NCBI RefSeq assembly: GCF_036924535.1
Contig: NZ_JAZHRT010000001.1
Span: 5,704,001 to 5,768,000 of the forward strand
Direction: 5' to 3'
From: Bradyrhizobium sp. AZCC 2262
Lineage (GTDB): Bacteria; Pseudomonadota; Alphaproteobacteria; Rhizobiales; Xanthobacteraceae
Length of the DNA stretch: 64,000 nucleotides
The position numbers and the translations under genes are program-made. The notes under the pieces are model-generated. The model made no database searches and had not been told where the DNA came from. It worked only from the letters and a program-made list of their open reading frames with translations. Below, one piece after another: positions 1 to 8,726 of this stretch (its first letter is position 1; the number at the start of each line of letters is the position of its first letter).

Positions 1-111
1 GACGATGGCATTGATGAGCTTCGGTCCAAGCAGATTGTAGGGCCGATAAACCATGCTCAATACGGAAATATTGCCGCGCTGCTCGCGCGTAATCAGTGCA
101 TCCTCGGACAC
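1..111 (-). CDS. Enoyl-CoA hydratase/isomerase family protein, N-terminal part only
   Basis: The first 37 codons of a leftward gene that runs off the window. A GTG start at 111 is chosen because GGAGG lies 6 bases upstream. The residues (ITREQRGNISVLSMVYRP and on) resemble the first strand and turn of crotonase-fold proteins. Too little is present to see the oxyanion hole or catalytic residues. The upstream region carries two palindromic sites (175-201, 217-235) that may control it. Confidence 0.5.
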   Translation of the reverse strand, partial: MSEDALITREQRGNISVLSMVYRPYNLLGPKLINAIV

Positions 112-174
112 AACGCACCTCCATTTTTCGCGCACCGCGATGCGCCCCGGTTTATTTATTCGGGCCAGCTTACA

Positions 175-201
175 ACATGACTTGCAGTTTGCAAGTCATG
201 T
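175..201. promoter_or_regulatory. Perfect 12-bp inverted repeat, probable operator
   Basis: ACATGACTTGCA, then GTT, then its exact reverse complement. It lies 64 bases upstream of the leftward hydratase gene start at 111 and behind the 3' end of the HxlR gene. A 12-bp arm with a 3-base centre is typical of a dimeric repressor site. The binding protein is not known; it is unlike the site next to the HxlR gene at 846-866. Confidence 0.6.
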
Positions 202-216
202 TTGCGGATTACAGTG

Positions 217-235
217 ATTAGATGATCCTCGTCAT
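217..235. promoter_or_regulatory. ATTAGATGAT-CC-TCGTCAT motif, first copy
   Basis: An imperfect palindrome (core ATGATNNTCGTCAT) that occurs again almost unchanged at 7766-7784 in front of an SDR gene. Both copies lie upstream of leftward acyl-CoA-type genes. A TetR-type repressor is the likely reader (inference); the window has one TetR gene at 6300-6917. Confidence 0.45.
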
Positions 236-335
236 TTCACATAGATGGCCGAGGCTTGCATCAGTCGCGTGGCGTGAGCCCGACCGGCCGCGCGACGCGA
301 CCTCTCTCAGACCCAAGGCCGGTTCGGCGGGGCCC

Positions 336-827
336 CTATTTCTGAAAATATGTCAAACGCCACCGGACCAGTTCATCAGCTCCCGGACCTTCCTGCGGCA
401 GCAAATCCTGCGCTCTGACGCGTTGCCCCGTCTCCTTGTCGACCATTGCAAGCTTCACGATGTGTCCGGTTTTTCGATCCACAAATTTGAGCGGTGGCCC
501 GGCGTTTCCGGAAACCGCCCATTTGTCTCCTACCTGCGCGAGCGCCTGAATCACCAGAATGATGTCCCGGCCCTTCGCGGTCTGAACGTATTCGTACCGC
601 TCGGGATTGAGCTGGTATCGCCGCCGCTCGACCAGTTCGTTCTCCTCAAGATGCTTCAACCGATCGGACAAAGTCGCATTGGTGACGCCGGTCGACCGGC
701 GCAGGTCCTCGTACTTGCTCAACCCGAGCGACAGGTCGCGCAGAATCAATACCGCCCAACGGTCACCGATCGCTTCCAGGACGCCGGCTATCGAGCACGC
801 CATCCCATCAAAACCTTTTGATCGCAT
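336..827 (-). CDS. HxlR-family winged-helix transcriptional regulator
   Basis: 163 residues. The HxlR/DUF24 fold is seen in ACSIAGVLEAIGDRWAVLILRDL (residues about 10-32) followed by the recognition region around VTNATLSDRLKHLEENELVERR. Cys11 sits where many HxlR-type sensors carry their N-terminal cysteine. GGAGG lies 10 bases before the ATG. A perfect palindrome at 846-866 lies 19 bases upstream of the start and about 85 bases before the divergent gene at 952, so it probably represses itself and that rightward unit (inference). The C-terminal 50 residues extend beyond the minimal domain. Confidence 0.85.
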   Translation of the reverse strand: MRSKGFDGMACSIAGVLEAIGDRWAVLILRDLSLGLSKYEDLRRSTGVTNATLSDRLKHLEENELVERRRYQLNPERYEYVQTAKGRDIILVIQALAQVGDKWAVSGNAGPPLKFVDRKTGHIVKLAMVDKETGQRVRAQDLLPQEGPGADELVRWRLTYFQK

Positions 828-845
828 AAATTGCTTGCCTCCCCA

Positions 846-866
846 TCACTCTTATCATTAGAGTGA
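846..866. promoter_or_regulatory. Perfect palindrome TCACTCT-N7-AGAGTGA, probable HxlR operator
   Basis: Seven-base arms with a seven-base AT-rich centre, placed between divergent genes 336-827 and 952-1677. The architecture (short arms, N7) matches the AGTTC-N7-GAACT sites near the second HxlR gene of the window, with different arm bases. This is what is expected for two HxlR proteins with different specificity. Confidence 0.6.
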
Positions 867-951
867 CTGTCTGTCCAGCGCTGTCTGCGCTGGCACGGAA
901 CGGCCCGGAACAAGGAATAACAGGGCCCGCAAAATTCGGCGGAAGGGCACA

Positions 952-1677
952 ATGAGCATGAGCGAGCTTCGCGACCTTGTGATCGATGCGCATGGAGGCA
1001 TCGAGCGTTGGAACAAAGTGAAGGCCATTGAAGGTGACATGTCCATCACCGGTGCAATGTGGGCACGAAAGGGGTGGCCCGACGCCCTCAAGGACGTTCA
1101 CGTCACCGCCGCCACTGGGAAACAATGGATCAGCTACAGGCCCTTCATCAGCGAAGGCATGCGTAGTTCATGCACCCCCGACCATACCGTCATCGAAACG
1201 CTAGACGGAAAACCCATCAAGGATCGGACGAATCCCCGCGCCGCCTTTGACGGCCATACCGTCGAAACTCCGTGGGACGATTTGAATCTCGCCTATTTCA
1301 GCGGTTATGCAATGTGGAACTACCTGAATACGCCTTTCATCTTTGCGCTGCCAGGATTCAAGACGGAAGAAATCGAACGTTGGGACGAGCACAGCGAAAA
1401 GCGCCGGCGGCTTAAGGTCGTGTTTCCGGATCACATTGCCACGCACTGCGCCGAGCAGATTTTCCACATCAATGAGCAGGGCCTGATTTGCCGAGTGGAC
1501 TACAGCGCCCCCATCGCGGGCGGTGCGCCGACGGCGCACTACATGTCCGACCACAAGGAATTTTCCGGAATCAAGGTCGCCACGAAACGACGGGCGCTTC
1601 GCAGAAAATCTGACGGGGGCACGATTCCGGAGCCGATCTTCGTGGCGATCGATATCGCCGACGTCCGCTTCTCGTAA
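952..1677 (+). CDS. Uncharacterised protein, first member of a DAHGG-RW paralogue pair
   Basis: 241 residues, no signal peptide or membrane segment. I do not recognise a named domain. It is clearly related to the protein at 23445-24164: both have DAHGG and RW near the N-terminus, TPD..IE.LDG, then TPWD..AYF.G.A.W.YL.TPF in the middle, SDH, T.RRA and a terminal IDI motif. The many short strand-like stretches suggest a beta-rich fold (inference). ATG at 952 has GGAAGG 5 bases upstream. It is followed 77 bases later by the molybdenum hydroxylase genes, and its paralogue also sits beside such genes, so a link to those enzymes is likely but unproven. Confidence 0.7.
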   Translation: MSMSELRDLVIDAHGGIERWNKVKAIEGDMSITGAMWARKGWPDALKDVHVTAATGKQWISYRPFISEGMRSSCTPDHTVIETLDGKPIKDRTNPRAAFDGHTVETPWDDLNLAYFSGYAMWNYLNTPFIFALPGFKTEEIERWDEHSEKRRRLKVVFPDHIATHCAEQIFHINEQGLICRVDYSAPIAGGAPTAHYMSDHKEFSGIKVATKRRALRRKSDGGTIPEPIFVAIDIADVRFS

Positions 1678-1754
1678 CCATACCGTCCGGACACGGGGCA
1701 TTTCCCTGCCTTGTTTAGACACCCTCGTTTCGCAGGATCATATCGGAGGAATCA

Positions 1755-2252
1755 ATGATCGATGCAGGTGAAAGGCATCACGCCGTCACTATCGAGGTCA
1801 ACGGTATCAGTCGAAGCGCTTCGATCGAAGCGCGGAAACTGCTGGTTCATCTGCTGAGAGACGATTTTGGCCTCACCGGAACCCACATCGGCTGCGACAC
1901 CTCGCAATGCGGCGCCTGCACTGTCGATATCGATGGACAGGCCGTCAAGTCCTGCACGGTGCTGGCGGTGATGGCTGATGGATCGTCGATCACAACGATC
2001 GAGGGCCTCGCGCCCGGCGGTGGCGCATTGCATCCGGTTCAGGCGGCTTTCCACGAGCACCACGCCCTGCAATGCGGTTTCTGCACGCCGGGGATGATCA
2101 TGGCTGTCCGCCAATTGCTCAAGCAAAACCCTGACCCGACCGAGAGTGAAATCCGCCATCACCTCACCGGCAATATCTGCCGCTGCACCGGCTACACCAA
2201 CATCGTCCGCGCAGTTCAATCCCTCGCCTCGGAGGCGCATCGCCATGACTGA
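1755..2252 (+). CDS. Molybdenum hydroxylase 2Fe-2S subunit (CoxS type)
   Basis: 165 residues, the iron-sulfur electron-transfer subunit of a xanthine dehydrogenase family enzyme. The plant-type cluster ligands are C47, C52, C55 and C67. The C-terminal four-helix domain carries the second cluster: C107/C110 (QCGFCTPGM) and C142/C144 (NICRCTGY). GGAGG lies 5 bases before the ATG. The stop overlaps the start of the large subunit by 8 bases, so translation is probably coupled. With the large and FAD subunits it forms a cytosolic S-L-M enzyme that hydroxylates a small organic substrate; the substrate cannot be read from the sequence. Confidence 0.92.
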   Translation: MIDAGERHHAVTIEVNGISRSASIEARKLLVHLLRDDFGLTGTHIGCDTSQCGACTVDIDGQAVKSCTVLAVMADGSSITTIEGLAPGGGALHPVQAAFHEHHALQCGFCTPGMIMAVRQLLKQNPDPTESEIRHHLTGNICRCTGYTNIVRAVQSLASEAHRHD

Positions 2253-4617
2253 AGCAACCGCGATCAAATATGTCGGCCAACCGTTGCGGCGGCGCGAAGA
2301 CTTCAAGTTCGTCACCGGCAAAGGACGCTATACCGACGACATCAAGGCGCCGGGCACGTTGCATATGGCGTTGCTGCGATCGCCTCACGCGCACGCCATC
2401 ATCAAGCACGTCGATCTCGCTGCCGCAATGGCGGCACCCGGCGTCCGTTTGGCTTTGTCCGGTGCCGACCTCGCAGGCAAGATCGGCTCGATCGTGCCCA
2501 ACTGGATCATGCCGGGGACCAAGGTGCCGGACCGGCCTGTCGTCGCCATCGGCCGGGTTCGTTTCGTCGGCGAATGCGTCGCCCTGGTGGTGGCCGAAAC
2601 CCAGGCCATGGCCCACGATGCCATCGGGCTGATCGATGTCGATTATGAAACGCTTGCCGCGGTTGTCGATGAAGAAGCCGCGATCCACGACGGCGCCCCG
2701 CAACTTCACGACAACGTGCCAAATAACATTACCACGATCTACAAGGTCGGTGGCGGCGACTACCCGAAGGCCATGCAACAGGCTGATCAGGTCATCCGTC
2801 TTCGCGTCGCCAATAATCGCCTGATCCCGACCTGCATGGAAACGCGCTCCATTTTGGCCGAACCGAATGTCGACGGGACCCTGACCGTTTACCTGCAGAG
2901 CCAGGTCCCGCACATGCATCGCCGATGGATTGCCGACACCGTCGGCATATCAGAACATCGGTTGAGGATCGTTGCGCCGGACATTGGCGGCGGTTTCGGC
3001 GCGAAGATGCATCTCTACCCGGAGGAATTGCTCTGCCCGTACTTGGCGCGCCGGCTCGACGTACCCGTCAAGTGGTGGGAATCGCGCTCCGAAAGCCATC
3101 AATCCACCAACCACGGCCGCGCCCATACGGAGACGATCGAGATCGCGATCCGTAACGACGGCAAGATACTCGGCCTGAAGGTTGAGACGCTGGGCAATGT
3201 CGGCGCTTATTTGTCGAACATGGCAACCGGCGGTCCGACGGTGAATACGATCAATTTTGGCACCGGCGCCTACAAGATCGAGAACTACGAGGCACGTTCC
3301 CGGGTGATCGTGACCAACACCGTTCCGGTCGACGCCTATCGCGGGTATGGCCGGCCCGAGGGCGGCTACATCGCCGAACGGGCGATCGACGCGGTTGCAC
3401 GGCACCTCGACATCGATCAGGTCGAGATACGCAGGCGCAATTTCATTCAGCGCGCCGATTTTCCGTACAAGCCCTACAACGGGCCGGCGGTGACTTATGA
3501 CAGCGGCAATTACGAAGGTTGCCTGGCAAAGGCGATGGACGCCTTCAACTACGCGGCGCGCGGCAGTGAACGCGATCAATTGCGCGCTCAGGGCCGCTAT
3601 CGCGGCATCGGTGTCGCGGCCTATACCCATATGTGCGGCATGGCGCCGTCACGCCGCCTGGCGCTGATAGGCTTCAACCGCGGCGGCTGGGAAAGCGCAC
3701 GCGTCAGCATCGACTCGAGCGGCCGGGCCACGATCTATTCGGGCTCGATGAGTCAGGGACAAGGTCACAACACCTCGCTGGCGCAGATCGCCGCCGACGT
3801 CCTGCAGGTACCGATCGAGCATATCGACGTGGTGCAGGGCGACACCCGACAGGTTCAGGCCGGTCACGGCACGTTCAACTCGCGGTCGATGGCGGTCGGC
3901 GGATCCAGCGTCCATGTCTCCTCCAGCCGCATCGTCGCCAAGGCAAGGAAGATTGCGGCGGGCATGCTCGAAGTCGACGAAAAGGATATTTCCTACCGGG
4001 CAGGCCAATTCAGCGTTCCCGGGACCGACATCGCCCCTTTGACTTTCGGCACCGTGGCCCGCATGGCCTATGTCGGCCACAAGCTTCCCGACGGAATGGA
4101 GCCGGGTCTCGACGAGACGATGTTTTACGATCCGAAGGGAATGGGCTCGCCTTCGGGAATCCACATGGCCTATGTCGATGTCGATCCCGAAACCGGGATC
4201 GTCGATATTCTCGATTATGTCGCCGTCGACGACGCCGGCACGATCATCAACCCGCTTCTTGCCGCCGGGCAGATCCACGGCGGGGTCGTGCAAGGTATCG
4301 CGCAGGCGCTCTACGAAGAGGTCAGCTATGATCCCGATATCGGGCAGTTGATGACCGGCTCGCTGCTCGACTATGCGGTGCCGCGCGCGGAACATGTCCC
4401 CAGCATACGGTCGCTGTTTCAGGAGACGCCCTCACCCACCAACCCGATCGGCGTCAAGGGTATCGGCGAAAGCGGTTCGATCGCCGCACCGCCCTGCATG
4501 GTGCACGCCGTGCTCGATGCGCTTTCGCCGTTCGGGATAAAACATCTCGACATGCCGATGACGCCACCGCGCATCTGGTCTGCGATCCACAACGCACGCG
4601 CCGGAGCGGCCCAATGA
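2245..4617 (+). CDS. Molybdenum hydroxylase large subunit (CoxL form-II-like)
   Basis: 790 residues from the ATG at 2245. It binds the molybdenum-pterin cofactor. [20 protein letters not shown] at the N-terminus is typical of the family. The active-site loop reads [11 protein letters not shown] (residues 364-374), so the cysteine of true CO dehydrogenase (AYRCSFR) is absent; it is closer to form-II enzymes (AYRGAGR). The catalytic glutamate is E742 in GIGESGS. No Tat signal, so cytosolic. It overlaps both neighbours. The name CO dehydrogenase should not be used for function. Confidence 0.92.
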   Translation: MTEATAIKYVGQPLRRREDFKFVTGKGRYTDDIKAPGTLHMALLRSPHAHAIIKHVDLAAAMAAPGVRLALSGADLAGKIGSIVPNWIMPGTKVPDRPVVAIGRVRFVGECVALVVAETQAMAHDAIGLIDVDYETLAAVVDEEAAIHDGAPQLHDNVPNNITTIYKVGGGDYPKAMQQADQVIRLRVANNRLIPTCMETRSILAEPNVDGTLTVYLQSQVPHMHRRWIADTVGISEHRLRIVAPDIGGGFGAKMHLYPEELLCPYLARRLDVPVKWWESRSESHQSTNHGRAHTETIEIAIRNDGKILGLKVETLGNVGAYLSNMATGGPTVNTINFGTGAYKIENYEARSRVIVTNTVPVDAYRGYGRPEGGYIAERAIDAVARHLDIDQVEIRRRNFIQRADFPYKPYNGPAVTYDSGNYEGCLAKAMDAFNYAARGSERDQLRAQGRYRGIGVAAYTHMCGMAPSRRLALIGFNRGGWESARVSIDSSGRATIYSGSMSQGQGHNTSLAQIAADVLQVPIEHIDVVQGDTRQVQAGHGTFNSRSMAVGGSSVHVSSSRIVAKARKIAAGMLEVDEKDISYRAGQFSVPGTDIAPLTFGTVARMAYVGHKLPDGMEPGLDETMFYDPKGMGSPSGIHMAYVDVDPETGIVDILDYVAVDDAGTIINPLLAAGQIHGGVVQGIAQALYEEVSYDPDIGQLMTGSLLDYAVPRAEHVPSIRSLFQETPSPTNPIGVKGIGESGSIAAPPCMVHAVLDALSPFGIKHLDMPMTPPRIWSAIHNARAGAAQ

Positions 4618-5468
4618 TCCCGGCATCATTCGACTATGTTCGCGCAACCTCGCTCGCCCACGCGATCGGCCTGCTGCAAAACGATCCCGACGGCAGCAAG
4701 CTCGTTGCCGGCGGCCATACGCTGATCCCGACTTTGAAATTGCGGCTGGCGTCGCCCGCGCTGCTGATCGATATCGGAGGCGTCGGCGAATTGAAGGGAA
4801 TCGAGGTCGCCGACCGCATCAGGATCGGCGCCCTGACAACGCATGCCGAACTGCTCGCCTCCGAACCCCTGCGAAAGGTGCTGCCGATCTTCAATCAAGC
4901 CGCCGACCTGATTGCCGACCCGCAGGTGCGCAATCGCGGCACGATCGGCGGCTCCCTGGCAAATGCCGACCCGGCGGCCGACTGGCCGGCGGTCGCGATC
5001 GCCGTGAACGCAGAACTGGAGCTCGCAGGCCCGGGCGGCCGCCGGCATGTCGCGGCAAAGGATTTCTTCGTCGATATCATGACCACCGCCCTCGAGCTGG
5101 ACGAAGTACTCGTGGCAATCCACATCCCTCGTCCCGACCCCGGCTTGCAGTTCCGATACCGCAAGATCCGCCATCCCGCGAGCGGCTATGCCGTGGTCGG
5201 TGTCGCCGTCTCGTTGCGCCGGCGCGACGGCACGGTTTCGCAAGCCACGATCGGCATCACCGGCGCGACCGGCCATGCCTTCAGGGCGGACTCCGCAAGC
5301 GCGCATCTGACCGGCAAGCCGCTATCCAGCCAAAACATCGCTCGCGCCGCAGCGCTCGCCAGCGAACAGGCCGACTGCCTGTCGGATGGCTACGCGTCAG
5401 CGGATTATCGCAAGCATCTCGTCAAGACCGAGGTGGCCAGGGCGTTGACGTCGTTGAGTGATGCCTGA
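4614..5468 (+). CDS. Molybdenum hydroxylase FAD-binding subunit (CoxM type)
   Basis: 284 residues, start overlapping the large-subunit stop by ATGA. The FAD-binding motifs are visible: VAGGHTLIP near residues 26-34 and RNRGTIGGSLANADPAADWP near residues 103-122. The C-terminal CO-dehydrogenase flavoprotein domain follows. It passes electrons from the iron-sulfur subunit to an acceptor such as NAD or a quinone. It ends 27 bases before the convergent hydratase gene at 5496. Confidence 0.92.
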   Translation: MIPASFDYVRATSLAHAIGLLQNDPDGSKLVAGGHTLIPTLKLRLASPALLIDIGGVGELKGIEVADRIRIGALTTHAELLASEPLRKVLPIFNQAADLIADPQVRNRGTIGGSLANADPAADWPAVAIAVNAELELAGPGGRRHVAAKDFFVDIMTTALELDEVLVAIHIPRPDPGLQFRYRKIRHPASGYAVVGVAVSLRRRDGTVSQATIGITGATGHAFRADSASAHLTGKPLSSQNIARAAALASEQADCLSDGYASADYRKHLVKTEVARALTSLSDA

Positions 5469-5495
5469 ACGCCCCGTTTGCAATCGGACGGCGGC

Positions 5496-6269
5496 TTAGC
5501 GCGCGACCTTCGAAAAGTCGGGCTTGCGGCGCTCGGCAAACGCCGCGAATGCCTCGCGGGCTTCACCGGTCTGCAGGCGTTCGCGGAACAACGCGCCTTC
5601 CCGGCTGATTTGAGCGGCGATCCTGTCCATGTCGCGCATCAACGCCTTGGTGTGGTTCAGTGAACCGGCCGGCCGTTTGGTCAGAGCCTCGGCCGCCGCC
5701 CGAGCCCTGGCGCGCAATTCCGCCGCCGGCACGACGGCGTTGGCCAATCCGCAGCTCAAGGCTGTAGCCGCGTCGAGCGGTTCACCCAGCGCAAACATCG
5801 CATAGGCGCGGACGTGCCCGATCCGCGCAGGCAGCAGCCAGCTCGAGGCTGCTTCAGGAACCAGCGCCAGATTGACGAACGGCGTGATCAGTTTTGCGGT
5901 GTCGGCCAGGAATACCAGGTCGCAGTGGAGCAGCATCGTGGTCCCACCGCCAACGGCGTTGCCCTGCACGGCGGCAATGAGCGGACGGGTGGCCTTGCCG
6001 AGGTTGCCGATGAACCGATGCGCCTGGGGCTCACCGGTGGCCGTGCCATTGGCTTGGGCGCTGAAATCAGCCAGGTCGTTTCCGGCGGTAAAGCTGTCGC
6101 CGTCGCCCTGGAACAGAACCACACGGACCGCCGGATCCTTCTCCGCCCGCTCCAGCCCATCCGACATGGCGCTGTACATGGCGTTGCTCAGTGCGTTCTT
6201 CTTGTCGGCGCGAGCCAGCGTCAAGGTCATGATGCCTTCGGCGACCTCGGTCTTCACATGCTCCGTCAT
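5496..6269 (-). CDS. Enoyl-CoA hydratase/isomerase family protein
   Basis: 257 residues with a crotonase fold. Oxyanion-hole regions are SFTAGNDLADF (near residue 62) and QGNAVGGGTTMLLHCDLVF (near residues 102-120). LALVPEAASSWLLP carries a glutamate in the position used by many isomerases of the PaaG/ECI type, so a double-bond isomerase is as likely as a hydratase. AAAGGAA lies upstream of the ATG. It is followed upstream on the same strand by the TetR gene and is the last gene of the leftward block. Confidence 0.85.
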   Translation of the reverse strand: MTEHVKTEVAEGIMTLTLARADKKNALSNAMYSAMSDGLERAEKDPAVRVVLFQGDGDSFTAGNDLADFSAQANGTATGEPQAHRFIGNLGKATRPLIAAVQGNAVGGGTTMLLHCDLVFLADTAKLITPFVNLALVPEAASSWLLPARIGHVRAYAMFALGEPLDAATALSCGLANAVVPAAELRARARAAAEALTKRPAGSLNHTKALMRDMDRIAAQISREGALFRERLQTGEAREAFAAFAERRKPDFSKVAR

Positions 6270-6299
6270 GATCGTTCCTTTCCAAATTCTTTTCTTTGT

Positions 6300-6917
6300 C
6301 TAGCGACCACATTTTCCGCGTGGCTTGCCCGACTTCCGGAGCGGCGATTGACTGCGCAGCGCTTGCCGCCCGGCCTCGAGAATGTCGCCGGACAGCGTCT
6401 TGTCGCCGGCTGCGCGCGCGAGCACGATCGAGCCCAACATGGTTGCAAGCGTGCTGGTAGCGATCTGTCGTGCCTCCCCCGGTGGTTCTTCCGTGAATAG
6501 CAGCGCGATCGAATCGATCATCTCCTCGAACTTCCTCGCGAAGTTCTGGCGCACCTTCGGGCTTGAACGCGCGATATCAGCGCCCAAGGCCGGAAGCACA
6601 CAACCGCGGGCCCGATTGTCACGGTGGCGGGCGCTCAAATATCCGTCAACGAGCGCATCAAATCGCTTCTCGATGGGTAATGCCTCAAAGAGCTGCTGCC
6701 AATCGGCGACTGTTTGATCCATTGCGAGGGCGAACGCTTCGATAAAAAGGGCTTCGCGTGAATCGAAGTGAGAGTAGAATCCGCCATGTGTAAGACCAAC
6801 GAGCTTCATCAAGTCGACCACGCTGATACCCTCGGCGCCGCTTTGGCGCAGGCCATAGGAGGCGTTCTCGACAATCCGGCTCCGGGTCTGCAGCCCGTGG
6901 CCTTTCACGTAGCGCAT
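6300..6917 (-). CDS. TetR/AcrR-family transcriptional regulator
   Basis: 205 residues from the ATG at 6917, which has GGAG 6 bases upstream; an ATG at 6929 has no good ribosome site. The helix-turn-helix is in the region TRSRIVENASYGLRQSGAEG to GLTHGGFYSHFDSREALF (residues about 12-58). GGFYSHF is typical of the recognition helix. The C-terminal half is a ligand domain with one cysteine (C114 region, RGCVLPALGADI) common in the TetR_C_7 type. Likely controls acyl-CoA genes nearby; the shared motif at 217-235 and 7766-7784 is a candidate site. Confidence 0.85.
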   Translation of the reverse strand: MRYVKGHGLQTRSRIVENASYGLRQSGAEGISVVDLMKLVGLTHGGFYSHFDSREALFIEAFALAMDQTVADWQQLFEALPIEKRFDALVDGYLSARHRDNRARGCVLPALGADIARSSPKVRQNFARKFEEMIDSIALLFTEEPPGEARQIATSTLATMLGSIVLARAAGDKTLSGDILEAGRQALRSQSPLRKSGKPRGKCGR

Positions 6918-6974
6918 TGCCGGCTCCATGGAAAAGTCGGAAAAGGTCCGATGCCAACGCGACGCATTTTCATC

Positions 6975-7679
6975 TCACCATTTCTCGGCGAACGGACGAA
7001 TCTCGGTAAGGAATGACCACGCCGAGCGGTCCTGATTGTACAGGTGCCACAGTTCGTCGGCGATTGCGGACGGCTTGATGAAGAACTCGTCCGGCGCGTC
7101 GCTCAGGCGTTCGCGCATGCGCGGCACGTCGATCACGGCGTCAATCAGGACATAAGCGACATGGATGCCGCGCGGTCCGAGATCGCGCGCGATCGACTCC
7201 GATAGAATGCGCTGGGCCGCCTTGGTCGGGGCAAAGCCAGCAAAGTTCGCCTTGCCGCGAATGGCTGAGGTATTGCCGGTGACGAGGATCGCGCCGTTGC
7301 CCGCCTTGATCATGTCCGGCGCCACTTCGCGCGCCAGATACAACAAGCCCATGACGTTCACTTGAAAATTCCGATCAAGCATCTCCGGCTCGATTTCAAG
7401 GAATGTCCCCCAACCGCCGCCCACCGCGTTGTGGATGAGGACATTGGGAGAACCATACGATTTGCGTATGTTGGCAACCGCATCCGCAACCTCGGCCTCG
7501 CGCGAGACATCGCAGATCACCGCATGGGTGTCCGGAAGTTCCTGTTCCAACGCGCGGATGCGATCCGGCGAGCGGGCCAAGGCAATGACGCGAAATCCTC
7601 CGGCAGCAAAACGCCGCACGATCGCGGACCCGGTGCCGGGGCCGACACCTGTGACAATGGCAATCGGCTTGTCAGCCAT
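6975..7679 (-). CDS. SDR-family protein with Phe in place of the catalytic Tyr (1 of 3)
   Basis: 234 residues from ATG 7679, chosen because GGAGGGG lies about 10 bases upstream; an in-frame ATG at 7742 lacks one. The nucleotide-binding motif is TGVGPGTGSA near the N-terminus. Where classical SDRs have YxxxK the sequence reads FAPTK, so the catalytic tyrosine is phenylalanine while the lysine is kept. The C-terminus ends RPFAEKW, shared with the SDRs at 13369-14106 and 15954-16697. It may bind a nucleotide and act as a non-classical or partner subunit rather than a standard dehydrogenase (inference). Confidence 0.8.
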   Translation of the reverse strand: MADKPIAIVTGVGPGTGSAIVRRFAAGGFRVIALARSPDRIRALEQELPDTHAVICDVSREAEVADAVANIRKSYGSPNVLIHNAVGGGWGTFLEIEPEMLDRNFQVNVMGLLYLAREVAPDMIKAGNGAILVTGNTSAIRGKANFAGFAPTKAAQRILSESIARDLGPRGIHVAYVLIDAVIDVPRMRERLSDAPDEFFIKPSAIADELWHLYNQDRSAWSFLTEIRPFAEKW

Positions 7680-7765
7680 GGCGGCGGCCCCTCCAGCATC
7701 CATGTCGATCGAATACGATTTGAGAAGGCATTGCCGCACCACGCATCGGTTGCAATCGCGGTTAT

Positions 7766-7784
7766 ATTAGATGATTATCGTCAT
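7766..7784. promoter_or_regulatory. ATTAGATGAT-TA-TCGTCAT motif, second copy
   Basis: Differs from the copy at 217-235 only in the two central bases. It lies 87 bases upstream of the SDR start at 7679, in the 146-base gap below the hydratase gene at 7826, so it is placed to control the SDR-TetR-isomerase genes. A TetR-type operator is likely. Confidence 0.5.
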
Positions 7785-7825
7785 ACAACGCAACGGCAAT
7801 CGGCGCGTCCTTTCGTCGAGAGGCG

Positions 7826-8650
7826 CTATTGCCCGACGAAGGCAGGTTTTCGTTTGTCGATAAAGGCGCGCACGGCTTCCTTGTGGTCGGTCGTCCGCGC
7901 GGACCGAACCATGTTTTCGGCCTCCTGATCCATTGAATCCAGGAAGTCGGAATTCACGGCGTGGTCGAGATTGTCCTTGATGCGGGCCAATGCGATCGAC
8001 GGCCCCTCGGCCAACGACCTTGCGAGCGCAAAAGCCGTCTCGCGGAGCTCGGCGTCGGGCACGACGCGATTGACGAGGCCGAGGGTCTCGCAGCGGCGCG
8101 CGGCAATCCGTTCCGACAGGAACATCAGTTCCCGTGCCCGCGATGTTCCGACCAGCCGGGTCAGCAACCACGTAATGCCGTAGTCTCCGGTCAACCCGAT
8201 GCGGGCGTAGCCGGTGGCCATGATCGCGGATTCAGCGGCAATGCGGATGTCGCAGGCCAGCGCCAGCGCCAGCCCTGCGCCCGCCGCGGGTCCTGGAAGC
8301 GCTGCAATCGTCGGCTTTCGTACCGCCACCAGCGCCCCGGTCAAGGTGCGCTGCTTGGTTCGCAAATCGGCAACGCGTTCTTCGAAGGTAATTTCTGCCT
8401 TGTTGCTGTTGCCCATGCCCTTGACGTCGCCGCCGGCGCAAAAGGCAGTGCCCGCCCCTGATATCAACAGCGCGCCGACGTTTGAGTCGTCGCCACACTG
8501 TTTGATCATCCGCCGCAGCGCGGGCGTGAGGTGGTCGGAAAGCGCATTGCGCGCTTCGGGACGGTTGAGCGTGATCAGCGCGACCCGGTCGCGGATTTCG
8601 CACAACAGCTCGCCGGTTCCGGTGTCGATCTCGATCCGACCTTCTGCCAT
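7826..8650 (-). CDS. Enoyl-CoA hydratase family protein
   Basis: 274 residues. Crotonase fold: TLNRPEARNALS, AFCAGGDVKGMG (oxyanion hole), GPAAGAGLALALACDIRIA, and ARIGLTGDYGITWLL where an aspartate occupies the loop that holds the second catalytic acid of classical hydratases. A 90-residue C-terminal helical tail ends DKRKPAFVGQ, typical of the family. It belongs to the leftward unit with the ligase, dehydrogenases and thiolase. Exact substrate unknown. Confidence 0.87.
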   Translation of the reverse strand: MAEGRIEIDTGTGELLCEIRDRVALITLNRPEARNALSDHLTPALRRMIKQCGDDSNVGALLISGAGTAFCAGGDVKGMGNSNKAEITFEERVADLRTKQRTLTGALVAVRKPTIAALPGPAAGAGLALALACDIRIAAESAIMATGYARIGLTGDYGITWLLTRLVGTSRARELMFLSERIAARRCETLGLVNRVVPDAELRETAFALARSLAEGPSIALARIKDNLDHAVNSDFLDSMDQEAENMVRSARTTDHKEAVRAFIDKRKPAFVGQ

Positions 8651-8673
8651 CTCAACCGCTCCCGTTGCTGCCC

Positions 8674-8696
8674 GCGATGCCCATCTCCGGCATCGC
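8674..8696. terminator. 8-bp hairpin between two genes of the leftward unit
   Basis: GCGATGCC, seven-base loop, GGCATCGC. It lies in the 76-base gap between the flavoprotein gene (stop at 8727) and the hydratase (start 8650). No T-run follows in the leftward direction, so it may be an attenuator or RNA-stability hairpin rather than a full terminator. Confidence 0.35.
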
Positions 8697-8726
8697 GATC
8701 ACCGACCATTCACGCATCGCGACGGG

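Noticed and set aside
2146..2244. Longer start for the molybdenum hydroxylase large subunit
   Set aside because: The extra residues overlap the iron-sulfur subunit in another frame and do not resemble the family; the ATG at 2245 overlaps the previous stop by a few bases, as is usual for coupled genes.
2245..4617. CO dehydrogenase (carbon monoxide oxidation)
   Set aside because: The active-site loop lacks the cysteine of true CO dehydrogenase (AYRGYGR instead of AYRCSFR), so only the general family name is supported.
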